Assembly: GCA_022819505.1 (NCBI GenBank)
Contig: JAJEHD010000006.1
Location: 1 to 42,327 of the forward strand
Length of the DNA: 42,327 nt
From: Acidimicrobiia bacterium
GTDB taxonomy: Bacteria > Actinomycetota > Acidimicrobiia > Acidimicrobiales > Aldehydirespiratoraceae
Direction: 5' to 3'
The translations under genes were made by a program, and so were the position numbers. Shown piece by piece: positions 1 through 12,000 of the stretch. The notes beneath the pieces are model-generated. The model was not told the origin of the DNA. It searched no databases and worked only from the letters and a program-made list of their open reading frames with translations. Each line of letters opens with the position of its first letter. The stretch's first letter is position 1.

Positions 1-3000
1 CGGCGTTCCGACGGTGTAGCCGCTGCCGGGGGTCAACGTGACTGTCACCGACCCGTCGGCCTCGTCCGCACTGTCGTTCTGCGTCGGGATGCTGATGGTG
101 GCGCTGGCGCCGCTGAGAGTGCGCGTCTTGTTCGATCCGAGCTGCCCTGAGGTCACGAACTGGCCGTTCTGGGTGACGGTGTAGCGCACCGAGATCGTGC
201 CCGACGCCGCCGGGCTGGCCGACACCGCGAACGTCGCCGCGGTGCCCTCGTCCACCGCCGGCCCCGCTGTGACGCTCACCTGCGGCACGACCACCGTGTC
301 GTTGGCGGCGATGGTGAGAGTGTGCGACGGGCTGTCGGTGCCCACGGTGTAGCCGCTGCCGATGGTCAGTGTCAGAACGACCGTCTCGTCACCCTCTGTG
401 GCGGTGTCGTCGACGATTGCCACGGGAATGGTCGCGGTGCCCGACACGCCCACCGTTACCGTGCCCGTGTTGGAGGTGACGCCGCTGATCGTGTAGTCGC
501 TGCCGCGCACCGCCGTGCCCGACAGCGCATACGACACCGTGGTGCTCTGCGCGGGGGCGGGAACCAAGCGCACCGTGACATTCCGCGTGCCCGCCGACTC
601 GGCTGCGGTCGACGCCGCGACCGCGAAGTCGGCCACCGGCGTGACCGCCGTGCCGCTGTCGGTGATGGTGACGGTGTGGCTTCGGGTCCAGTTCGGGCCC
701 AAGAAGTAATACCCACCGATGTTCAGCCTCAAGGCGAATGTCTCGGGGCCCTCGGCGATGTTGTCGTCGACGATCTCGATCGGGATGTCCGCGAACGCAG
801 CCCCGGCCCGCACCGGCACCGAGCTGCCCTCGACGGTGAAATCGGCGCCGCGCGTCGCGCTGCCCGGTTCCCTGGAGAACAACACCGAGTGACCGAGAAG
901 CACGTCGCGGTGCGGCGGCGTGCTGAACAGAACCCGCACATAATGGGTGCTCGCGCCCTCGCCCGCGGTCGAGGTCCTCGCGGCGAACCGGGCGATAGGC
1001 AGATCCTCGTCTTGCACCGCAATCGTCGCCGACGCCGGGGCTCCGACCGTGTAGCCGGTGCCGGCCTCGAGCGTGACTGTCACCGACCCGTAGGCCTCGT
1101 CGACGGTGTCGTTGACGGTGGGAATCCGGATGGCTGCGCTGGTGCCGCTGAGCGTGGCGGCCTTGCCCGAGCCGAGCTGGCCCGAGGCCAAGTACTGCCC
1201 GTTTTGGGTGACCGTGTAGCGCACCGATACCGCGGCCGCAGGCAGGCTCGCCGACAGAGTGAACGTCGCATTGGCGCCCTCGATCACCGCGGGCCCCGCA
1301 GCGACGGTCACTACCGGAAGTGCAGGCGGCGGCCCGGTCGGGCCGTCTGCGACGGTGACCGTGTGGACGCGGCGCGACCCCACCTCGTAGCCGGCGCCGC
1401 CGGTCAGCGTCAGAACCACCGTTTCGTCAGGCTCGTCGGCGCCGTCGCCGATGATCGTCACGGGGATATCGACGAACGCGGCACCGGCGACCGCGCTCAC
1501 CGTGCCTGCCGTCGCGAAGTCGGTGCCGCGCGTGGCGGTGCCGCCCACCGTGTAGGCCACCGTGATGCCCCGATACGGTGCCGGGCTGAGGTTCACCCGC
1601 ACCAGGTGCGTGCCCGAGCCCTCGTCCACATCGGAGGTTCCAGCCGCGAACTGCGCTGCGGGCACGTCGTTGTCACGCACCGTCACCGACGCCGCACTCG
1701 GCGAACCGACCGTGTAGCCCAGACCGCTTACGCTCGGCAGCGTGACCGTTACCGACCCGTCAGCCTCATCCACGCTGTCGGACTCGGTGGGGATGCTGAT
1801 CGTGGCGCTGGCGCCGCTGAGGCTGCGCTGCTTGCCCGACCCGAGCTGGCCCGACGCCAGGAACTGGCCGTTCTGGGTGACGGTGTAACGTACCGAGATC
1901 GTGCCCGTCGCCGCCGGGCTCGCCGCGATGGTAAACACGGCGTTGCCGCCCTCGATCACCGCGGACCCCGCGGTGACCCTCACCACCGGCACGCCGGCCG
2001 TGTCGTTGTCGGTGACGGTCAGCGTGTGCGCGGGCGTGGTAGTGCCGACGGTGTAGCCGCTGCCGTTGCCCAGCGTCAAGATGACCGTCTCGGCGCTCTC
2101 GGCTGAGCTGTCGTCGGTGATCGCGACCGGGATCGTCGCAGTGCCCGACGTGCCCACGGCCACCGTGCCCGAGTTCGACGTGACGCCGCTGATCGTGTAG
2201 TCGCTGCCGCGCACCGCCGTGCCCGACAGTGTGTAGGCGACCGTGACGCTCTGGGAGGGCGCGGGAACCAGTCTGACCGTGATATTCCGCGTGCCGGCCG
2301 ACTCGGCCGCGATCGACGACGCCGACGCGAAGTCCGCTACCGGCGTCACCGCGGTGCCGGCGATCTTGAACACCGGCGACATGGCATACAGCGGGCGCTG
2401 CTGCGAGCGGGCGCTGTGCGCCTGGTGCATGAACGCCCACGTCGTGTCGTGGCTCGCGGCGCGCGACACGTCGCCGTTGTTGTCGCCGCCGAGGGGGTAG
2501 TCATAGGCCTCGCAGGAGTTTCCGGTTCCGGTCCACGCTTGGTGCCCCTGGCCCGGGTTCACCCCGCTCGCGATGTTGCGGTTGCCGGTCTCGCTGCGCG
2601 GATCGTCGATGTCCCAGCCGGTGGTGACCCCGCTGCCCGACTTCACCGCCTGATCGCACAAGTCGGCGTAGTTGTTCGCGAGCTTCGCGCCGTTGAGCCA
2701 GTAGATCGGCGTGCCCGCCGTGTTGCCTGCGTTGGGGACGGTGGACCCGTCGGCCCACACGTCGTTTGCGCCGTTGAAATGGCCGGTATGGCCCGAGGCC
2801 ATGCCGTTGTGTACACGGGCGGTGGTCCCCGTGGTGCCCGAGCTGCTGCGCGTCGACGCGAACGCCTTGAAGAACCCCGCATAAGCCACGATGTCTGCGT
2901 GGCCGCCCGTCGCTGCTGCATTGCGGACGAACGCGTCGTAGTCGGCGATGTCCGACGACGCCGCGTCGCGGGTCGCCGAGGTGCGGAACAGCAGCCGGAA

Positions 3001-6000
3001 GTCGTCGCCCGCGCCCAGTCCCGAAGGTGCCAGCCCCCACGACGAAGGCACCGTGACGTCGCCTGTCTCGTCATCGACCACCACGAACGCGACCGGGCCG
3101 CCGGTGACCGCGCCCAGCGTCGCGCCGCCCCCGCCGCTGGGCGCCCGGGCACCCGACCCATAGCCGATCACCACATAGGGCTGCGTGCGCACCGCGTTGT
3201 TCACCGGCGAGAACCGCAACACAGCCGTCGTGGCGCCCGCCGAGAACCGCACCGCCGGGTCCTGCGCACTGTGCGACCCTCCCGTCAGCAAACTCACCCC
3301 CGACTGCGACGCGGGCTGCAAACCGAAGCTGTAATCCGAGCCGACCGCCGCGCCCTGCACGCTCAGCGGCACCGTCACCGTCTCAGAACCCGTCAAGGCC
3401 CGGCCCAGCGTGATCGTGACGTCCTTGCGGCCCGCAGCGCCCGCAGCGCCCTCGGTCACGTCGCCCGCAGCCGCCGACAGCGTCACCGTCACCGGCGTCG
3501 CCGCCGTGTCGTCGTCGGTGACCGTGATCGTCGCCGACGCCACCGTCGTGCCCGACAGGGTGCCGGCCACGGTGACCGTCTCGTCGTTCTCGACGGCGCT
3601 GTTGTCCGTCGGGGTCAAAGTGAACATCCCCGTGCCGGTCTGGGCGCCCGTGGCGATCGGGATGCTGAACGGCGACGGCGCCGCCGTGAAGCCGACCACG
3701 TTCGCGCCGCCTGAGCCGGTCACAGTGACCGCCACGGTCTTGGCCTCCGCGAACCGGCTGGCCCCCTGCACTGTCGCTGTGACGGTGATCACGGTCGCGC
3801 CGTCGCCCTCGCCCACGCTGCTGTCGTCGACCGACAGCGCGATGTTCGTGGGGGCCACGTCGTTGTCGTTGATCGTGATCGTCGTGGTGGGGGTGGCGCC
3901 GAGGTCGTAGCCGGTGCCGTCGGCAATGGTCAGCGTCAAGGTCTCTGCGCCCTCGGCGAGCTTGTCGTCGATGACCGTGAACGAGATGTTGGCCGACATC
4001 TGGCCCTGCGCGACGGTCACGGTGCCGCCGGCGCCGGTGTAATCGTCGCCCGACACCGCAGTTCCGCCGGTGGTGTACGACACTGCTAGCCCGCCAGAAG
4101 GCGCCGCCGCCGACAGGCGCACCGACACCGAGCCACCACCCCCAGACTCCTGCACCTGATAGGCCGCCGCCGGGAACGACGCGGTGATCGCGGCGGGGGC
4201 TGTGCCGGCGACCTTGAACACCGGCGACAAGCCGTACAAGTAGCGATTCGAGGTGTTCGCCTTGGTGCCAGTCGTAAACTGGAACCGCAACGGAAACGCG
4301 GTAGCAGAGTATCTGCTGTCACAAGACTCGGTCAGTATCGCCACACGCGGCATGGTTGTGCCCAGCGCACGAGTGGTCTCAGCAGTGCCGTCGTGGTTGG
4401 TTCCCGTCCAGATCGCGTTTGCGAGGTTCGCATCAAGGTTCGGCAGAGCCACCGAACCCCCAGACTCGTCCCTGGCAACACAGCTGTCCCAGCTCGCGTC
4501 ATAGAAGTCGGCGTAGTCGTCAGCGACCTTCTGGCCGCTCACCCAATAGACCGGAACACCCGTACCAGTCGTTGAAGTGTTGTCGCGTGCGTCCACGGCC
4601 GCGGTCGATGCCACCGCCCTGAACGCCGAACTGTGAGACGCCAGCGCCGCGTGGCCTGCCGCAGCACGAGCCTGGACAAACGAGTTGTAATCAGCAATGT
4701 CAGTCGACGACGCGTCACGCTTGGTCGAACTCACGAACAGCAGCCGGAACGAATCACCCCCAGACAACCCAGACGGAATCAACGCCCAATTCGCCGGCAC
4801 CTCCACCCCATCCCCCACCGGGGCGACGCTGCTTATGGTGAACGTCGACGGTGTGCCGGTGACGCTGAACGCTCCGCCCGAGCCGGTACTGCTGTGGCCG
4901 GCGCGCAGGCTGATACCGGCGGTCTCGCCCGTCTCGGGATGCACCGAGTCGGTTTGCACGCTGACCCGGATCGTCCCCCGGCGCACACCGCTGCCGCCGG
5001 TGATCTTCAACGCGGGCGCGGCCCCGTTCAGACCCGTGCATGACACGCCCGCGCCGTGGCATGTGATGCTGTAGTCCGATCCCTGGGTCGCAGTTCCCGC
5101 GGGCGCGAAGTTCACCGTCACGGTCTCGCCCGTCTCCAACTCCCGGCCGGGGTCCACGGTGTAGTCCAGGCTGGCCCCCTCGCTCACCGTGCCGCTGCCG
5201 CCGCTCACGGAGACCGCCATTGCGTCGTTGTCGATCACCGTCACCACTGAGGTGTGGGGCAGGCCGAGCACGTAGTCGCTGCCGCCGAAGATCCCCACCG
5301 TCACGTCGGTGTCGGGCTCGTCTGTCGTGTCGGCCACCGTGTTCACGGTGTAGGTCACCGAGGCCGTGTTAGCCGGGATGGTGACGGCGCTGTACTTGAG
5401 GCCCGACGCCGCGGGCGGGATGACGTGGCCGCTGTCGCCCACCGCCAAATTGACCGGCAGGTTCGCGGCCGGGGCCGGGTCGGCCTCGATGGTGAAGGTG
5501 ATCGACGTGCCCTCGGTGACGGTGGCCGTCGCGGAGGTGATGCTGATCGCCGGGTCGCTCAAGTAGCTGAACACCGGCGACAGCCCGTAGAAGCTGCGCG
5601 TCGCGGTCCTGGACGCCGTCTGCCCGCTGCCCAGCGGCGCCCGCCCGGCACCGCCATCGTTGAGATAGCCGACCGTGACGTTGGCCGAGCCCAGCGGATT
5701 GGCCGAGCGTGCGCCCGCGGCGGTGGAGCCGGTGAAGTAGCCGTTGGCGGCCACCGCCACCAGCGCCCCCGACTCGTCGCGCGGCACCGACTGCTGCGAC
5801 GGCGTCGACCCTTCGAGCCACTCCCCCCTGAAGTTCGAATTGGCCGACGCCACCCGCCGCTCCCCGGTCGTTCCCGTCTCGCCCAGCCAGTAGAAATTCA
5901 TGCTCGCGCCGCCGGTCACACTCGCGTGGTCCTGCAACGTCACCGCCGACGTCGAGCCCAGCGCCGTGAAGAACCCGGCATAGGGAACGATGTCGGCATG

Positions 6001-9000
6001 GCCCTCCGCCAAGTGCCGCCGCACGAAATGGTCGTAGTCGGCGATGTCGGTCGAGGAAGCGTCGCGCATGCCCGAGGTCACGAACACCAGGCGGAAGTCA
6101 TGGCGCAGCGTCGCCGCCGCGTTCGGCATGAGCCCCCAACTCGGCAGCGCCCCGATCACGCCCGTCTCGTCGTCGGTCAGCACGAACCCGACCGAGTCGT
6201 CGCCGGGCGCCGCCAAGCCGATCCCGGACCCGCTCGGCGCGCGCCCCCCCGTCCCGTACTTGACGACCAGATACGGCTGCTGACGCAACGCGTCGTCTAC
6301 CGCAGTGAACCTCAAAACGGCCGACGACGCGCCTGTGCTCAAAGTGACCTTGGGCTGCTGGACGCTGTCCGAGCCCGATGTGGACAGCAACACTCCCGCC
6401 TGCGACGCCGGGTGCAACGCCAGCGTGTAATCAGACCCCGCCGTCGCGCCCACCACCTCGAGCGGCACGGTCACTGTCTCGCCGTCCACCAGGGCGCGGC
6501 TCAGCGTGAGCGTCACGTCCTTGGTGCCGCCGCTCTCCGCGATCCCCCCCGCCGGCGCGCTGATAGTGAGCGTGGTGTCATCGTTGTCGGTGAGCGTGAT
6601 CGACGCCGACGAGAAGCTGGCGACGCCGGCGCCGCTCCCCGAGACCGTCACCGTCTCGTTGAACTCGTCCATCGCGTCATCCGTCGGCGTGAGCGTGAAC
6701 GTGGTGGTTCTTGACGCTTGCCCGGCCGGGATCGTGATCGCCGCCGGCGGCGTCGCCGTGTAGTCCACCGCGTCGGCGTTGCCCGAACCCGCATGCGAGA
6801 CCGTGACCGTCCTGTCCGAGCCGTAGCGGGTGCTCCCTTGCACCGTCGCCGTCACCGTGACCGCCGTCGCACCCGCGCCCTCCGCGATCGTCGATTCGTC
6901 CACGCTCAGCGCGACGCCTGTCGGCGCCGCGTCGTCGTCGGTGATGGTGACGCTGGCGCCGTTGACGGTCAGACCTAAGGAGGTGCCGCTGAGCGCCGCC
7001 GCGCCGTTCTGCTCGTCCCAGTTGTTGTTCGTCGGCGTGAGCGTGAAGCTGCCCGAACCTGAAGCGGCCCCGCGAACGATGCTGATGTTGAAGCTGGCGA
7101 CCTGGCTGAAGTTGACTCGGCCCTGTGAGTTGTACCCGTCGACATCGACCCCTACGGTCACGGTGTTGCCGAGGCGCGTCCCGCCGTTCACCGTCGCTGT
7201 GACCGTGACGGTGCGAGCGCCGCCGTTTTCGGTGATCGACGTCGGGTTCACGCTGAGGGTGACGCTCGTCGGCGTGGCGTCGTCGTCCGTCAGCGTGATC
7301 TGCGCCCCCGCTATGCCGGGCGTGCTGGTGCCCATGATGCTGCCGGTCACCATGACGGTGTTGTCAGTCTCGTCGACGATGTCGTTGTCGGGCGTGAGCG
7401 TGAACATCCCCGTGGCCGACTGCGCCCCCGCGGGAATGGTGATCGTGAACGTGCTCACCGGCGCCATGTCAACGTAGTTGATATTGCCGTCGGCGGTCGC
7501 AGCGACCGTAACATTCACCTCCTGTGCGACGCCGAAGCGGGTCACTCCCACCACCGTCGCCGTGACCGTGATCGTCGTCGCGCCGTCGCCCTCCCCGACG
7601 GTCGAGTCGTCCACACCCAGCGTGATCACCTTCGGCGCTTCGTCGTCGTCGGTGACAGTCACCGCGACGCCCGGCTTGGACGGCGCCGTCGGCGTGTAGC
7701 GGGAGCCGTCGCCGTTGCCCGAGGTGATCGCGTGGGTGATGGTGACGGAGCGCTGGTCGCCGGGGTTGTCGATGATGTCCTGGGTGCCGCGCACGGTCAC
7801 CGTCTGGGCCGTGCCCCAGTTGCCCGACGTGCCCGCCGTGAACTCGAGATCCACCGACGACCCCCACGTCGAGCCGCCGTCGTCGCTGACCTGCGTCCCC
7901 GCCGGCGCCGTGGCCGTGATCGTCACATTGCTCAACGGCCGCGAGCCCAGCACGACCGTGTAGTCGTCCGTGTCGCTCTGGTCCTCGCTCACCGTCGTCG
8001 TGCCGCCGCTCGGGGTGACGGTCACCGCAGCCGTGTCGTTGTCGTTGATGGTCACCGCCACGCTGTCCGCCGAGCCCGCGACGACGCCTGCGGGCAGCAC
8101 CCCGAACTCCAGCACCAGCGTCTCGGCGTCCTCGTCGATCCTGTCGTCGGTGGCGTTGAAGGTGAGCGTGCCGCTGCTGGACCCGCTCGAGATGGCGACG
8201 CTGCCGCCGTTGGAGAGCGTGAAGTCCGCCGACGACGCGGTGGGGGCGCCGCTCGTGCGCATCCGCACGGGGATGGACAGGTTCGCGTCCGCGCTCGTGT
8301 TCAGCGTCACCGTGACCGTCAGCGTGCCGCCCTCGGTCACTGTCCCGCTCGCCGAGACGCTGAGCTCCGCCGCCGCCCCCTCCACGCTGAAGACCGGCGA
8401 CATGCCGTAGAGGGGCCGGGTCTGCGTGTTGGCCTGGGCGTTGGCGTGCCAGAGGCTGGCGCCGCTGTCGGCCCCGCCGCGCGACACCGTGCTCGCTCCG
8501 AGGGGGTGGTTCCACGCCTCGCAGGCGTTGCCCGAGCCAGTCCAGGGCTCGTACGGCATGAAGTCGCTGATCGTCCCCGCCGGGACGTTGCGCGTGCCGT
8601 CCTCGCTGCGCGGGTCGTCGCGGTCGAAGCCGTTGAGGACGCCGGTCCCCGAGCCGGACCAGGCCTGGTCGCAGAGGTCGCGGTAGTTGTTGGCGAGCCG
8701 TGCGCCGTTGAGCCAGTAGGTCGGGGTGCCCGCGGCGTCGGAGTCGGTGCCGGAGCCGTCCGCCCAGGTCGGATTGTGACCGGTGTGCGCCGCCGTCATG
8801 CCGTTGTGCACGCGCGCCGCCGTGCCCGTTGAGCCCGATGAGCTGCGCGTGCTCCCGAACACCTTGAAGAAGCCGGCGTAGGGGAGGATGTCGGCGTGAC
8901 CGCCCGTCGCCAGCACCTCGCGGATGAAGGCGTCGTAGTCGGCAATGTCGGTGGACGTGGCGTCGCGGCCCGTCGAGGTGCGGAACAGCAGCCGGAAGTC

Positions 9001-12000
9001 GTCGCCGGGGCCGACGCCGCTGGACGGCACGAGCCCCCACGACGACGGCACCTTGACGGCGCCCGTCTCGTCGTCCACCAGCACGATGCCGATCGGGCCG
9101 CCGGTGACGTCGCCCAGGGTCACGTTGGCGCCCGAGGGCGCGCGTGCGTCCGTCCCGTAGGCGACGACGGCGTAGGGCTGCTCGCGGTCGCTGTCGTTGA
9201 CCGGACGCAGCCGCAGCGTCGCGCTGGTGCCGCCGGACACGAACCGCAGCGCCGGGTTCTGCGCCGTGTGGGTCGTGCCCGAGTTCAACAGGGTCACGCC
9301 CGTCTGCGTCGCCGGATGCAGCCCGAAGGTGTAGTCGTCCGCGACCGTCGCGCCCTGCACGGTCAGCGGCACCGTCACCGTCTCGGCGCCCGTCAGGGCG
9401 CGACCGAGCGTGATCGTGATCGTGCGGTAGCCGGTCGTGCCGGCGCCGTTCTCCACCGCGTTGCCGTTCGCGTCGCCGTCGGAGGCGGACATGGTCACGG
9501 TCACCGGCGTCGCATCGTCGTCGGTGATGGTGACGGTGGTCGTAGCCGGCGAGCCCAGGCTGTAGCCGGACCCGGCGGCCAGCGTCAGCGTGAACGTCTC
9601 CGCGCCCTCGGCGGTGTTGTCGTCGATGATCGGCACGGTAAAGGTGTGCGACGTCTGCCCGGAAGGGAAGGTGAAAGACGCCGTAGGCGGGGTGTAGTCG
9701 TCGACAGAAGTAGCGGTCACATCCCCCGATCGGAGGTTGACGGTCAAATTGCTGGTGGGCGCGGGGCTGGCGTTCACCTGGATGCTGACCGTCCCTGCGC
9801 TCACGTTCTCGGCCACGCTGTAGGTCGCCGCATTGAAGGACAGCTCCGGCAGCGCCATCAGCTCGAACACGGGCGAGATGCCGAACATGGGCAGGGTGTT
9901 CGTCTTGCTGGTGCTACCCTCATACAGAGAGTTGTTGCCCGCCGCGTTTGTATGTCCGGATCCCACTTCGGAACCGGAATGGCCAAGCCCCTCGATAGTG
10001 ACTCCCTGAACCGTATTTCTCCCGTTGGTAAAGGTGCCGGTCCAGATGCCTGTGGAGCCCCTGCCCGCGCCGGCCTCATTCGTGGCTTCTTGAGACTGGT
10101 CCAATCCACCGTCCCAGGTGTCATCGAAGAAGTCGAAGTAGTTGTCCGCCACCTTGTCGCTGGACGGCGCGGCGAGCCAGTAGACGGCGACGCCGGAGTC
10201 GCTGTCGCTGGTGGAGCCGTCCGTCCAGCCGCCGCTGCCCGAGTTGAGGCTCGGGTCCCACATGCCCGTCTGCTCGCGAGCCTCGACGGCCGCGGTGGCG
10301 CCGATCACCCTCACGAGGCCGCCGTAGGGCAGCAGACCCGCGTGGCCGCCCCGCGCCACGACCCCCTGCACCCAGGTGTTGTAGTCGTCGATGTCCGCCG
10401 ACTCCGCCGTGCGCGTCTCGGAGGTGACGAAGATCAGGCGGAAGCGGTCGCCCGCGCTGAGGCCGGACGGCGCGAGCCCGAATGTCTCCGAGGCCACCCT
10501 GATCACGCCCGACTCGTCGTCCACGATGGAGAAGACGATCGGGCCGCCTGAGACCTCGCCGGCCGTGATGCCGTTCACCGTCGGGGTTCCTGTGCTGATC
10601 GAGACGGCGGGCTGCGAGCGGACCGCGTTCTGCACAGGCGTGAGGCGCAGCGTCACCGTCTGGATGTTGTTGCCAACCATCTGCACACTCGGGTTCTGCG
10701 TTGAGTCCCCAATCACGGTCACGCCCGTCTGCGGCGCCGGCTCCAGATCGAAGGTGTAGTCATCCGTGACCGTCGCGCCCTGCACGGTCAGCGGCAGCAC
10801 CATCCACTGGCCGGAGGCCAGCGCGCGACTCAGCGTGATCGTGATCGTCTTGTAGCCCTCCGCGCCGCTGCCCCCCTCCACCGGGTCGCCGTCCGAGTTT
10901 CCGTCGGAGGCGGAGAGCGTGACGTCAACGGTCGGCAGCGCTCCGGTATCGGCGTCGGTCACCGTGACCGTGGCCGTGGAGGCGCTCCCGAGCGTGGCGT
11001 CGGCGGGGTCGCCGAGCCCCACCGTGAACGTCTCCGCGCTCTCGCTGACGCTGTCGGCTGTGATGTCGACGGTGATCGTCTTCGACGTGTCGCCCGCGGC
11101 GAACTCGAGGTAGCCGGCGTCGGCGGTGTAGTCGCCGGGATGGGCCGCGCCGCTCGCGCCCGTGCCGTCGGCGGTGGTCCAGTACACCGACGCGGGCAAC
11201 AGCGTCGTCCCGGTTTTGGTGACGGTGAGCGTGGTGGCGCCGTCGTCCTCGGCCGCTGTGGCCGTGGTGGAGTTGAACTGGATGGTGGGCTTGTCGGCGT
11301 CGTCGGTGATGGTGCCGACGGCGGTGCCTTTGAGGGCTGTCACCGAGGGGGCGTCGGTGCCGGTGGGCGTGCCGAGCGTCACGGTGAAGTAGTGGTCTGA
11401 CTCGTAGATGCTGTCGCCGGTGGTGTTGACGGTGATGGTGCCGGCGGTATGGCCTTGGGCGATGGTGATGCTGCCGCTGGCGGCGTCGGTGTAGTCGGTG
11501 CTGGTGGCGATAGCGTGGGCGGGGTCGTCGCTGTAGCCGCGCCCGTCGGCGAGGGTGTAGGGGATGGTGATGCCGCCAGCGGGCGCGGCGGTCGTGATGG
11601 TCACGCCGAAGGTGACCGGGCTGCCCTCGGCGGCGGTGGCGGACTCGATGGCGGCGCCGCCGGGGATGGTGAACTCCTCGGTGGACAGCGCGTACAGCGG
11701 CCGCTGCTCGGCGCTGGGCGCGGGCTGGCAGTTGGTCGTGCCGGCGGGTTGTCCCAGCGGCCCGCGGCTGTTGTCGTTGAGCAGCCCGTAGCTGACGTTC
11801 GGCGCGCCCGCTCTCAGATGCCGATCAGATCCCGTAAGACCGTCGCAATCATCGGAGCGCCAGGCGTCGGCCTCCGAGCCGGTCCAGTAGCCGTTCGCGC
11901 TGAGGGTGGCCGCGGTGCCGTCGGCGTGGGTGGGGTTGGTCTCGTCGTCCCAGGTGCCGTCTAAGAAGTCGGCTTTGTTGTCGGCGACCTTGGTGCCGCC

